Below, one piece after another: positions 40,801 through 48,764 of a DNA stretch of 48,954 nucleotides. The notes beneath the pieces are model-generated. The model was not told where the DNA came from and did no database searches. It saw nothing but the letters and a program-made list of their open reading frames with translations. Every line of letters starts with the position of its first letter. Position 1 is the first letter of the stretch. This stretch comes from CAYZMS01 sp964479625 (GTDB taxonomy: Bacteria > Bacteroidota > Bacteroidia > Chitinophagales > Saprospiraceae), in assembly GCA_964479625.1 (NCBI GenBank), contig CAYZMS010000028.1:1-48954 (forward strand), in the 5' to 3' direction. Made by a program: the position numbers and the translations under genes.

Positions 40801-43420
40801 TAAGCAGGCGAATTAAACCCTTGCTTCCCACTTCTATCCTTGGTTCGCCATATTGGTTTAGTGGGATCTCCAGCCCGGCATAAGTTTGAAAGGTCTCATA
40901 AGGCAAGCTGAAATAATCGGTGCTAAAGCCTCCACCCGCTTCAAATACCCTTGTTCGAAAACTGGCTCGCAACCGGCCGGGAGCGGCCTGTTCTCCAAGT
41001 AACTGGCTGGTAAATGATGCCTGTCCGGCACTGTTCAATTGGCCTTCAAAAAGGGTGCGCATGCCATTTTGGCTGTAGCGGCGGGCAGGATCCTCGAAAG
41101 TAAAGGTAGGGTACTTATCGAAAGTGGTCTCCCCACTGCTTAAGCGGCCTTCTACCTGTGCTTTCAAACCGGCAGCTGGAGCACCATGTAACCAATGTAC
41201 TCGTAATTGCCCTTCCAGGGGTTCCATGGTAGTTGAAAGCAGCGGACTTCCGAAACCGAGATCTATACTCATTCGGTTTGGACGGACCGTTTCAACCGGG
41301 ATGGTTTTTTCGAAACTGGCCCCACCGGCTTTGACCACTGCCCGCCAATTGCCGGTGGGAGCATCGGCGGCTGTTGCAAAATGTAAGGGATACAAACGGT
41401 TAATATTCTTGGAACTTACCCGTTTTATGACCTGTCTGTTCCTGGCGTCGTACAGTTCGAAAGTCAGGGGATAATCAGCTGGCAGAGGGTTTTCTTTATC
41501 ATCCAGGATAAAATTCAGGTAGACGCTGTCACCTGGTCTCCATACCCCGCGGTCGCCGTAAAGGAAGCCTTTAAGCCCTTTTTGAACAGGAGCTCCTGCT
41601 ACATCAAAACGACTCATGTTTAAGGCATCCCCATCCATAATGCGCAGGTAGCCCCGCTGGTTTTGGTAGCGGGCAAGTAGAACAAAGGGTTTGCCATCCA
41701 TATGTGCCCATACCGTACCGTCAGCTTCGGTCCTGGCTTTCCCGATAAGCTGTTGTTGGTAATCATAAAATTCCAGTTCTGCCCCAGATACGGGCTGGGC
41801 ATTGCGGAGGTCGGTTACGATGGTAAGGACTTCATCCTCGGCTCCTTTCTTTGCTATCAGTCCCAGATTGGAAGCAATGACATTCTGACTGATAAACCGC
41901 TGGCTGTTGTAGTATTCCATTGCACAGGGATCATCTCTGCGTTCCCAATTGAAATTGTTGGTGTAACCGTAAATGGAGTAATAGGAATCCATCATGCTTC
42001 TCCTTTCTCCATCCTCCTCATTGAGGTGGGTGGGTTCTTCCGGGAAACTGGCTCCGCCGCAATTCAGGACGGCGTATTGCGGCCTGAAGCCGATCCGGAT
42101 CTGGTAGATGGCTTCCGGGTCTTCATCGACCATAGAAGAAATATTGAGGCCGTAGCGCGCCCACTGTCTTGGACCGGCTTCTGGGTTAAGGTGTTGAAGG
42201 TCGATCTCCTCCCGATGAATGATGCGGCCCACCTGATAGATATTGCTCTGGCCGTCGAGCTGGTTGTTTTGGAGAAACTGCAGAATGTTGTTGTTAAAAA
42301 TCTTGAATACTTCGACCTCTACCGTGCGCAAGCCTATAGCTTCGAAAGGAAAGACCATCCCCTCCGTGCTGGGAAGTATTGCTCCCGATCCGGCAATGCG
42401 TACCTGTGGTTTTACATCTGCAAAACGGATATCCCAAACGCTGGGTTCCGACATATTTCTTCTAGCCAGGTTTCGAATTCCTGTCTCCGCGATCAGGCGA
42501 AAACGGCCGTTAAGGGGCTCCCTGGGGTATAGTCGAACCTCTTGTCCGTCGATCAGAAAATTGAAGCCCCCCTCGTACCCCTGAAGCCGCAAAAGTCCCT
42601 CCAACTCCTGGTCCTTTTCGATGGGGTCTGAAAATAGTACCCGCAAATAGTGGGGTGCGTCAGCTACTACTTCTGCCCGGGTAATGACAAATTTGTTTAG
42701 GGATGGTACTTGCAAGGTCTTTTGTTCATCCTGGTCAACCCCCAGTGGTTTGCCATTAAGTTGAAGCCGTACTTCGCTATCCTGCTCCCCCCGTTGAATA
42801 TCCTGCACGGTAAAGGAATGGGCCCGTTGGTCAGTTGCGTGGTTCCATTGAATGAGTAGATCGCTACGGTTTTGGATGGCTTTAAGAGAAGATTCTACCT
42901 CACTGGCTTCGGCTACGTCAAAGGTGTATACTACTCCTTTCAACTCTTGTTTGCTAAGGTCGGTGACCTGGGCTGCCTGCAATCCCTCGAGGGTTAATTG
43001 CATTCCCTGTTCAAGGGTTTGAAAAGAAAAGGAAAACGTTCGGTTGTTCTTGCGGGCATCTGGAATGATCGACTTTAAATTTATAGTAGCCCGATAACTG
43101 GTGGCCTCCCGGAAATAGCCGTCGGGTTGAAAACGCAGACTTCGGTTGTCCTCCCAATATAATTTGCCGGGAGTGGCAGGATTGAGCTGTATCAGGGCCT
43201 GCGGAGCCTCCTTCCCGACCTCCTCCTCGGTCGCTACTTCCTGGGTAAACTGGATCTTTAAAGGGGCTGCCCGGGAAATTACCCCCGAAGTATAGGCATA
43301 AACATATGGATTCAGCTCAGTCTGGCTAACCGGCTGCTGCTCCATGTTCTTTTTACAGGCGATGGCACTTGCAAAAATGATCAAAAGGAGGGTAAGTTGG
43401 AGGCGCTTTAGGTGTGTCAT
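37847..43420 (-). CDS. Alpha-2-macroglobulin-family lipoprotein with thioester
   Basis: 1857-residue periplasmic lipoprotein. The lipobox ends at Cys22 (SAIAC). MG-type beta-sandwich domains follow, including an MG2-like piece (FLYGDRGVWRPGDSVYLNFIL) with the macroglobulin carrier motif. The thioester motif is PYGCLEQTTS (Cys1398-Gln1401), and a helical thioester domain after it (IDRIRTFQTGTGGFAYWPG) is intact. A C-terminal receptor-like domain ends the protein. Bacterial members trap attacking proteases by covalent linkage after bait cleavage. In many bacteria the gene is followed by pbpC (penicillin-binding protein 1C), but none is adjacent here; the next genes are an MBL hydrolase and a LON-domain protein. 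Confidence 0.95.
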   Translation of the reverse strand: MTHLKRLQLTLLLIIFASAIACKKNMEQQPVSQTELNPYVYAYTSGVISRAAPLKIQFTQEVATEEEVGKEAPQALIQLNPATPGKLYWEDNRSLRFQPDGYFREATSYRATINLKSIIPDARKNNRTFSFSFQTLEQGMQLTLEGLQAAQVTDLSKQELKGVVYTFDVAEASEVESSLKAIQNRSDLLIQWNHATDQRAHSFTVQDIQRGEQDSEVRLQLNGKPLGVDQDEQKTLQVPSLNKFVITRAEVVADAPHYLRVLFSDPIEKDQELEGLLRLQGYEGGFNFLIDGQEVRLYPREPLNGRFRLIAETGIRNLARRNMSEPSVWDIRFADVKPQVRIAGSGAILPSTEGMVFPFEAIGLRTVEVEVFKIFNNNILQFLQNNQLDGQSNIYQVGRIIHREEIDLQHLNPEAGPRQWARYGLNISSMVDEDPEAIYQIRIGFRPQYAVLNCGGASFPEEPTHLNEEDGERRSMMDSYYSIYGYTNNFNWERRDDPCAMEYYNSQRFISQNVIASNLGLIAKKGAEDEVLTIVTDLRNAQPVSGAELEFYDYQQQLIGKARTEADGTVWAHMDGKPFVLLARYQNQRGYLRIMDGDALNMSRFDVAGAPVQKGLKGFLYGDRGVWRPGDSVYLNFILDDKENPLPADYPLTFELYDARNRQVIKRVSSKNINRLYPLHFATAADAPTGNWRAVVKAGGASFEKTIPVETVRPNRMSIDLGFGSPLLSTTMEPLEGQLRVHWLHGAPAAGLKAQVEGRLSSGETTFDKYPTFTFEDPARRYSQNGMRTLFEGQLNSAGQASFTSQLLGEQAAPGRLRASFRTRVFEAGGGFSTDYFSLPYETFQTYAGLEIPLNQYGEPRIEVGSKGLIRLLTVDTSGTPVPNRKLSLGMYRLDWRWWWDEGEDYVSRYNSSNHYNALEKASLTTDQNGQATWELNPKDWGRYLIRVCEEGGHCSGSYLYAGYPWYGEENNDQMNEIASLLQLTTDKESYVVGDKATLKIPAGQNGKALLSLETGSRVISTQWLETSQGENTVSFDITPEMAPTVYAHLSLIQAHGQVENDLPIRLYGVSPIQVENPNTRLEPEITMAEELRPLQTASITVKEAKGRPMAYTIALVDEGLLGLTRFQTPDPHAAIYAREALGVHTWDIYNEVLNTQSGTLERVLTIGGDGALAEEVSNSANRFEPVVRHLGPFQLKKGSKAVHNIEIPNYIGAVRAMVVAAQDGAYGSTSKSVPVRNPLMVLADLPRTLGPGEQLQLPVNVFVSDEAIQRVQVKLSESSGLIKMPTTSKNLSIQKTGDQLVSFDLQVGDQTGIARFTIEATGGGHNSSQEIEIAIRNPNPFNTVNYSGVIEAGANWSQDFRAIGMEGTRSATLEVSGIPPLNLGRRLKYLLRYPYGCLEQTTSSAFPQLYVGRLLQMDEAETQQVNRNIIAAIDRIRTFQTGTGGFAYWPGQGQTDAWSTTYAGHFLLEARKQGYVVPETMIQDFVNHQKKAARLWDERSSGYGGGTRRAHQLQQAYRLYTLALAASPDMGSMNRLREVSALEPQARWRLAAAYALAGRKEVARELIADQSIKVEPYTELSYTYGSALRDQAMMLETLLEIDDQDQAGRLLMDLSTQLSSDQWHSTQSVAYALMAAAKYVGEDATAEPFRFEWQLDGRQAVSAGSQEAVMQIQLPEPEGNEQITVRNNGNQKIFVQLTIEGQPSPGDEQPGSSYLAIETRFFNREGEVLDPGALPRGTDLTARVSIRHTNERPFTFDELALTQIFPSGWEISNARMYDTTNDSAADPFDYQDIRDDRVNTFFDLGPGKTHYYSVQVNATYPGRYYLPGTDCSAMYDKSIYAREMGQWVSVVDDEIE

Positions 43421-43457
43421 ATAGATTTAATTGATGTTAGAACAAACCCGAGGGCAT

Positions 43458-43465
43458 TACTTTTG
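43458..43465 (+). promoter_or_regulatory. Putative promoter of LON-domain gene
   Basis: TACTTTTG matches the -7 consensus exactly, 36 bases before the ATG at 43501. The nearest TTG (43431-43433) is 24 bases upstream, slightly longer than usual spacing. Confidence 0.5.
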
Positions 43466-43500
43466 TTAATTCTTTGGTTTGGTCCGTAAAAGATAAAAGA

Positions 43501-44127
43501 ATGCTGCCACAATTCCCATTACATCTTGTTGTTTATCCCAACGAAAATTTGAACCTCCATATTTTCGAAGAACGTTACCGTCAATTGGTCAGGGATGCCG
43601 AAGAAGACGGGCTAACCTTCGGAATACCTGCCTTCATCGACGGGAAGGTCATGGATGTGGGTACCGAACTGGAACTGACCAAGGTCGAAAAACGATACCC
43701 CTCCGGAGAAAGCGATATTCGTACCAAGGGTAAAGGCCGGTATCGCATTATTGAATTCTATCCGGTAGCGAAAGGCAAGCTTTATGCCGGCGCACGAATT
43801 GAAAAACTCTCCCTCGACCTGGAAGGAGAACCTTTGATCTATGAGCAATTACTGGAACGCCTGGGCGAGCTTTTTCAATTACTACATCTCGATAAGCCTC
43901 TTCCTAAACTAAGTTTAGACTTCTCTACTTTCGATCTCGCCCACCAATGCGGCTTAAGTGTTCAACAGGAATACCGACTGCTAACGGTTGATTCAGAAGT
44001 AGAACGTCAGGCCTTTTTGCTTCAGCATCTGGATCAACTGATCCCCACTATGCGAAACATGCGGCGCCTGCGGGAACGCATTCAGTTGAATGGACATTTT
44101 CAGGATTTGACCCCACCTAAGTTTTAG
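43501..44127 (+). CDS. LON N-terminal (substrate-binding) domain protein
   Basis: 208-residue protein with only the LON-N domain, lacking the ATPase and protease parts of Lon. The start MLPQFPLHLVVYPNENLNLHIFEERY is diagnostic, with a DGLTFGIP block and a helical C-terminal segment (EVERQAFLLQHLDQLIPTMRNM). Such proteins are thought to bind unfolded or specific substrates; partners are unknown. ATG 43501 gives the family start; an upstream GTG-type frame adds nine residues. Its last 11 bases overlap the end of the convergent argE-like gene. Confidence 0.88.
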   Translation: MLPQFPLHLVVYPNENLNLHIFEERYRQLVRDAEEDGLTFGIPAFIDGKVMDVGTELELTKVEKRYPSGESDIRTKGKGRYRIIEFYPVAKGKLYAGARIEKLSLDLEGEPLIYEQLLERLGELFQLLHLDKPLPKLSLDFSTFDLAHQCGLSVQQEYRLLTVDSEVERQAFLLQHLDQLIPTMRNMRRLRERIQLNGHFQDLTPPKF

Positions 44128-45271
44128 AATAGCGGACGACCAGTCGCTGGATCATTTCTACCCCTTTTTGCAGTTGTTCGACTGCAATGAACTCATTAGC
44201 CCGGTGTGCCTGGGCAATAGATCCGGGCCCGCAAATTACAGATTGAAACCCTCCCTCTGCAAATTGCCCAGCCTCTGCAGCATAAGATACCGTTTGTAAA
44301 TTGGTGGATTTGCTGAGGGCTTTTATAAAATCTACCACCGGGAGGTGTTCTGGGGTGTCGAGGGCGGGAACCGGAGGGTGATACAAGCGGGTAGCTATCC
44401 TGGTACCGGGAAATCGTTCCCGGAGCTGGCCTTCCGTTTTCCGGCAGTGTTGTTCGAATTCAGCCAGTATGCCGTGGAGATCATCCCCGGGTATGGTCCG
44501 GATGTCACAGGTAAAGGTGCAACGATCAGCCACCACATTGGGGGCTATCCCGCCGTAAACTTTTCCAACGTGCAGGGAAGTGTGATTCGGGCTAAACCGA
44601 TCGTCAGTCCTGCCGGATTCAATGAGCTGATCCATCTTACGCTCCAGCCATAAGATTAGGCGGGCGGCCTCGTGAATGGCACTTACCTCCTGCTTTATCC
44701 GACTGCTGTGTCCAGCAGAGCCCTGGACCTCCACCGCGAAGGTGCAAATTCCCTTCTGGCCAATAACAGGTTGGAGGAGAGACGGTTCCCCGATGATGGC
44801 ATAGGCAGGGGTCTCCTTATAGCTAGATTTAATATGCCGGACAAGTTCTGGAGCTGCCAGGCAGCCAATCTCTTCATCGTAGGAAAATGCGAGATAAATG
44901 GGCTTTTCCAGTTCGGCCTTTAGCATTTGAGGAATAACGGCCAGGCTGCAGGCGAGGAAGCCCTTCATATCGCAACTACCCCTGCCATAAAGTTTCCCTT
45001 CTCGTTCAGTTAATACCCAGGGGTCGGTGTCCCAATTCTGTCCTTCCACCGGCACTACATCCGTATGACCCGAGAGTATTACTCCTCCATCCACGGCAGG
45101 GCCGATCCGGCAGTGCAAACTGGCTTTATCCTCTTCTTCCTTGGGGACCAGGGTGTAACTTACCCCCTGCTTTTCAAGGTAGTTACTAATGTAATCAATG
45201 ATGGAACGGTTGCTTTGGCCTCCTAAAACAGGAAAGGATAAGAGCTCTTTAAGAAGGTGTTTTGCTTGCAT
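44117..45271 (-). CDS. argE: ArgE/DapE-type M20 deacetylase (acetylornithine deacetylase-like)
   Basis: 384-residue M20 metallopeptidase that probably hydrolyses N-acetylornithine or a similar N-acyl amino acid. Zinc ligands are visible: His of LSGHTDVVPVEGQ, Asp of YGRGSCDMKGF, Glu pair in FSYDEEIGCL, Glu of GEPSLL, and the last His in SIAQAHRANEFI. The dimerisation lid (FAVEVQGSAGHSSR) is intact. It is the last gene of a minus-strand unit behind the YfcC-type carrier, 53 bases apart. The carrier and regulators suggest it may work on imported peptides or acyl amino acids rather than in arginine synthesis; no other arg gene is nearby. Confidence 0.85.
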   Translation of the reverse strand: MQAKHLLKELLSFPVLGGQSNRSIIDYISNYLEKQGVSYTLVPKEEEDKASLHCRIGPAVDGGVILSGHTDVVPVEGQNWDTDPWVLTEREGKLYGRGSCDMKGFLACSLAVIPQMLKAELEKPIYLAFSYDEEIGCLAAPELVRHIKSSYKETPAYAIIGEPSLLQPVIGQKGICTFAVEVQGSAGHSSRIKQEVSAIHEAARLILWLERKMDQLIESGRTDDRFSPNHTSLHVGKVYGGIAPNVVADRCTFTCDIRTIPGDDLHGILAEFEQHCRKTEGQLRERFPGTRIATRLYHPPVPALDTPEHLPVVDFIKALSKSTNLQTVSYAAEAGQFAEGGFQSVICGPGSIAQAHRANEFIAVEQLQKGVEMIQRLVVRYSKT

Positions 45272-45324
45272 GCTTTGTGATTTAAGGCATTAATGGTTTG
45301 GAGCAGATGACATAAAATCCATGG

Positions 45325-46713
45325 TCACACGGGCCCCCATTTAATGGCAATACTGAACAATAAAAAGGCCCAGGCCAGTAGTAGAATTATTCCTGTGAGA
45401 GGCGCAATAAACCGCAGCCACCGATCGAAGGGGACCCTTGACATGGCTAACATGGCGATCAAGCCTCCCATAGCGGGATTTACCAGGTTGGTTACCCCAT
45501 CTCCGATCTGAAATGCCAGAATAGTGGATTGCCGGGTAAGCTCCAGGCTTTCTCCCACCGGGATCATGATCGGTAGAGTGGCCAGCGCCTGGCCGCTGCC
45601 CGAAGGAATCAGCAAATTGATAATGGATTGGGCCAGGGTCATGAACAAAGCGGAAGCATAAGTGGGGAAAATACCGAGTCCCTCTGACAGGTGAAAGCTG
45701 ATAGTATCCACAATTTGTCCTCGTTCCATGATCACCCGGATGGAGTTGGCCAGCCCAACCATAAAGGCCCCGGGAGCCACCACAGCTACTGACTTTAAGA
45801 CGGTATCGCAAAAAGCAGGTACGGGCATTCTGGCCACCAAGCCCGCAGCTATAGCTACCATAATGAAAATTGCAGAGATCTCGTTGATGTACCACCCATG
45901 CTGAAAGATCCCCCATAGCATGGTTCCCAGACCAATGATAAAACTGCTCAGTACCAGGGTGTCCTGGGTGCTAAGGCTGTAATCCTGTAAAGGTTTGGAA
46001 AGCCGAAGTCCGTCGGTATCCAGATCTTTGGTCAGACTATGGTCCTTATCCTTACGGATGTGTTGGAAATACCGCAAATTATAAATGGAAAGTATTGCTA
46101 AAGCACTGCCACAAAGTATACTACGGAGCAATATCCCAGAAAAAAGAGGCATTTCAGCAATTTTATGCCCCACTCCAACGGTGTAGGGGTTTACCGGTGA
46201 CAAGCCAAAGCCAACAGTGATCCCTCCAACAGCGATACCGGCTGCCAGCATGAGGTCACCTCCAAGAGCCAGGCTGACAACCGCTGCGATAGGTACCATG
46301 GCGATATTATTTTCATACCCCACAAACACCCCCAGCATACCAAATAAAAAGGTCATGATCACTACTGCCAGCTTGCTGTGACGAGCCCCCAACCGATGAA
46401 TAGCAGATCCCACCGCCTGTTCAATAGCCCCACTGGCTTCTAAAACCCCAAACATGATCCCACTGGCCAGTACCACAAAAATGATCTGGGAGGCAGCTTC
46501 GAAACCGGCAGGAAGGGCCGTAAATAAATCCATTAAGTTAACCGGACTGGAGGGCACCGTATGATAAGAACCGGGGATGACCCTTTGTCTTCCTTCTACT
46601 AATTCCCTTTCAAAAAGCCCTGCCGGTAAAAGATAGGTTAAAAAGGCTGTCAGGACCATAATCATGAACAGCATCATTACCGGGTGGGGAATGCGTTGAA
46701 ACCAGGGTTTCAT
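45325..46713 (-). CDS. YfcC/DcuC-like membrane carrier
   Basis: 462-residue polytopic membrane protein of the YfcC family (ion-transporter superfamily; many members annotated as C4-dicarboxylate or amino-acid/peptide carriers). It starts MKPWFQRIPHPVMMLFMIM. About 10-12 hydrophobic segments are visible. Typical blocks are FGVLEASGAIEQAVG, VGYENNIAMVPIAAVVSLALG, LSPVNPYTVGVGHKIAE and SIINLLIPSGSGQALATLPIM, the last being the hairpin-like motif of the superfamily. Substrate unknown. Its start overlaps the response-regulator stop by four bases (ATGA type), so it is translationally coupled to the regulator, and argE follows. Confidence 0.88.
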   Translation of the reverse strand: MKPWFQRIPHPVMMLFMIMVLTAFLTYLLPAGLFERELVEGRQRVIPGSYHTVPSSPVNLMDLFTALPAGFEAASQIIFVVLASGIMFGVLEASGAIEQAVGSAIHRLGARHSKLAVVIMTFLFGMLGVFVGYENNIAMVPIAAVVSLALGGDLMLAAGIAVGGITVGFGLSPVNPYTVGVGHKIAEMPLFSGILLRSILCGSALAILSIYNLRYFQHIRKDKDHSLTKDLDTDGLRLSKPLQDYSLSTQDTLVLSSFIIGLGTMLWGIFQHGWYINEISAIFIMVAIAAGLVARMPVPAFCDTVLKSVAVVAPGAFMVGLANSIRVIMERGQIVDTISFHLSEGLGIFPTYASALFMTLAQSIINLLIPSGSGQALATLPIMIPVGESLELTRQSTILAFQIGDGVTNLVNPAMGGLIAMLAMSRVPFDRWLRFIAPLTGIILLLAWAFLLFSIAIKWGPV

Positions 46714-47453
46714 ATTTCCAGGACTTTCGCCACATCATTTTTATAGCTGCGGCCAATCGGTAATTCTTTACCTTTTATCTCCACTGCAGTCGGGGAATAG
46801 GCTTCTATTTTTTGCAGATTGATCAAAAAAGAGCGGTGAATGCGCAAAAATTTGTTTTCCGGCAACCGGTGTTCCAAATAACTGATCTTCTGCTTGGTGA
46901 TAACCCGCTTTTCACCAACATGGATAATAACATAATCCTTTAGGCTTTCGATAAAATAGACTTCCCCCAGATTGACCTTCACCATTTTTTTATCTGCTCG
47001 AACGAAAATGTGGTCTACCTCTGGTTGAACGGGACTGTTATCCTCATCGTCACTGAGGTTGGGGCCCAGAAAAAAAGGAGGCATTGCCTGCTCCGGACGT
47101 AACTGCCGGTACGCTTTGCCCACCGCTTTTAAAAAGCGATCAAAAGGAATGGGTTTTAGTAGGTAATCGACCGCATCCAGGTCAAAAGCTTCTATGGCAT
47201 AATCGCGGTAGGCGGTGCAAAAAATGACCAATGGGGGAGAGGGTAAATTCTTGATAAATGAAATGCCGTCGAGTTTGGGCATCTGGATATCCAGAAATAA
47301 AAGGTCGACCTGCTCCTCCCTTAAAATTTCAAACGCCTTTAGGGCATTATTGGACCGTCCTACCAACTCCAGCCCGCCCAGCCGTTCTACATAGGAAGCC
47401 AATACGTCAAGAGCTAGGGGCTCGTCATCAACCAATAGACATCTGATCTTCAT
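46710..47453 (-). CDS. LytTR-family response regulator
   Basis: 247-residue regulator. The receiver domain has Asp9-Asp10, phosphoacceptor Asp55 (LLFLDIQMPKLDG), Thr in FCTAYRDYAIEAF and Lys in YLLKPIPFDRF. After a linker (PNLSDDEDNSPVQPEV) comes a LytTR DNA-binding domain: HIFVRADKKMVKVNLGEVYFIES, then KQKISYLEHRLPENKFLRIHRSFLINL and GKELPIGRSYK. The cognate kinase is encoded upstream and the transporter overlaps downstream by four bases, so transport is probably part of its regulon. Local autoregulation is possible; the 147-base spacer before it shows no clear operator. Confidence 0.95.
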   Translation of the reverse strand: MKIRCLLVDDEPLALDVLASYVERLGGLELVGRSNNALKAFEILREEQVDLLFLDIQMPKLDGISFIKNLPSPPLVIFCTAYRDYAIEAFDLDAVDYLLKPIPFDRFLKAVGKAYRQLRPEQAMPPFFLGPNLSDDEDNSPVQPEVDHIFVRADKKMVKVNLGEVYFIESLKDYVIIHVGEKRVITKQKISYLEHRLPENKFLRIHRSFLINLQKIEAYSPTAVEIKGKELPIGRSYKNDVAKVLEI

Positions 47454-47600
47454 GATAAGTAGCGCATTTGGGCCGAAAGTTAAGTAAAGGTCGTAAAGGG
47501 GAGATGGCTCCGTGATTGCTTCCCGGCATTTTCATTTGGAAAAGCCAAAAGTGGAAAATTCCAATTTAGGAAAATTATCCAATTAAAAGGCAAGGGTAAA

Positions 47601-48758
47601 TTAAGTCGTTTTTCCTTCGGGTACCTGTGGCTCTAAGGCAGCCTTGCTTGGAGTCGCTTCGGTGTGGAGGGGTTCTGCCGGGATTCTCAGGATTATCAAA
47701 AAAGTCTCCTCCTCCTCCAGTATCTGCAATTGGGAACGCTGATCGTAGATCAGCTCCAGCCTACGTTTTACGTTACGCAAACCAATTCCTTCCTTGTAAT
47801 TCGCCTTCTTTTGAGCAGGAAGGGGTTTTTCGTCGGATTTGCTGTTTTCAACCTTCAAGACCACCGTTTCCCCTTGCAGACGAAGGTCAATACTGATAAA
47901 GGATTCCTCGATATTGTTGCTTACTCCGTGTTTGAAAGCGTTTTCGATAAAGGGAAGAATTAAAAGAGGAGGAACCTGCAGTCCCATAAGATCTCCACCA
48001 GTGGAAAAATCTACAAAAAGCCGGTTGCCATATCGGAGTTTTTCCAGTTCGATAAAATTCCGGATTTGCTGGATTTCTTTTCGAAGGGGTATGCGTTTGC
48101 CATTGCATTCATATAGCATATAATCCAGCAGGTTAGATAGGCGGAGTACCGTTTCTGAGGATTTAGGCGAGTTTTGCAGCGTAAGGGCATACAGATTATT
48201 GAGGGTGTTGAACAAAAAATGCGGATGGATCTGTGCTTTTAGGAATTTGAGTTCAGCATCCAGACGAGCACGGCTTAATTCCTGGGCCAGTTTTTCATTC
48301 TGGTAATTGCGCTTTAACAGTTTGGCAACCACCGCGGCGAGAATAACCGTACAAAGGGGAATCAAACGCCCTATAGCTTTGCCGAAGTGGGTAAGCGGAT
48401 ATTTTTCATAATTGTAATCAGGTCGATAAACGGGTACATAGTAAACATGTAAACTCAGCCGATCCAGGTAGGCGAAAAAGATAGCTGTTAGGGCGAAGCT
48501 CAACAGAAAGGCAACCGGTCGTTGGGCATAAAGAAACCGGGGCATCAGGATGTACAGGGTGAAATACGTTACGGCCATCCTGACCGGTAGGGTCGAAAGC
48601 ACATGAACAAACGCACGCAAGTACTTTTCCTCAAAGCTTCCTTGCAATAGAGTGAAAAAAATGATATAACAAACCCAAAATAAAATATGGGGTACGATCC
48701 GGCGCTTTGGGTCAAATAACAAATGCAAACCGGACTTCATGGATTGCTCTACCTTCAT
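47601..48758 (-). CDS. LytS-type sensor histidine kinase
   Basis: 385-residue sensor kinase. About four membrane segments occupy the first 165 residues (for example ILFWVCYIIFFTLLQ and VAFLLSFALTAIFFAYL). There is no separate periplasmic sensor domain, so the signal may be membrane-associated. The His_kinase domain follows a coiled linker: AQIHPHFLFNTLNNLYAL with the conserved His180 (His178 is also present), then PPLLILPFIENAFKHGV (N box) and GIGLRNVKRRLELIY (G box). It heads the minus-strand kinase-regulator-carrier-argE group. The spacer to the regulator is 147 bases. Seven bases upstream of its start ends a transposase fragment. Confidence 0.94.
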   Translation of the reverse strand: MKVEQSMKSGLHLLFDPKRRIVPHILFWVCYIIFFTLLQGSFEEKYLRAFVHVLSTLPVRMAVTYFTLYILMPRFLYAQRPVAFLLSFALTAIFFAYLDRLSLHVYYVPVYRPDYNYEKYPLTHFGKAIGRLIPLCTVILAAVVAKLLKRNYQNEKLAQELSRARLDAELKFLKAQIHPHFLFNTLNNLYALTLQNSPKSSETVLRLSNLLDYMLYECNGKRIPLRKEIQQIRNFIELEKLRYGNRLFVDFSTGGDLMGLQVPPLLILPFIENAFKHGVSNNIEESFISIDLRLQGETVVLKVENSKSDEKPLPAQKKANYKEGIGLRNVKRRLELIYDQRSQLQILEEEETFLIILRIPAEPLHTEATPSKAALEPQVPEGKTT

Positions 48759-48764
48759 AATTCC

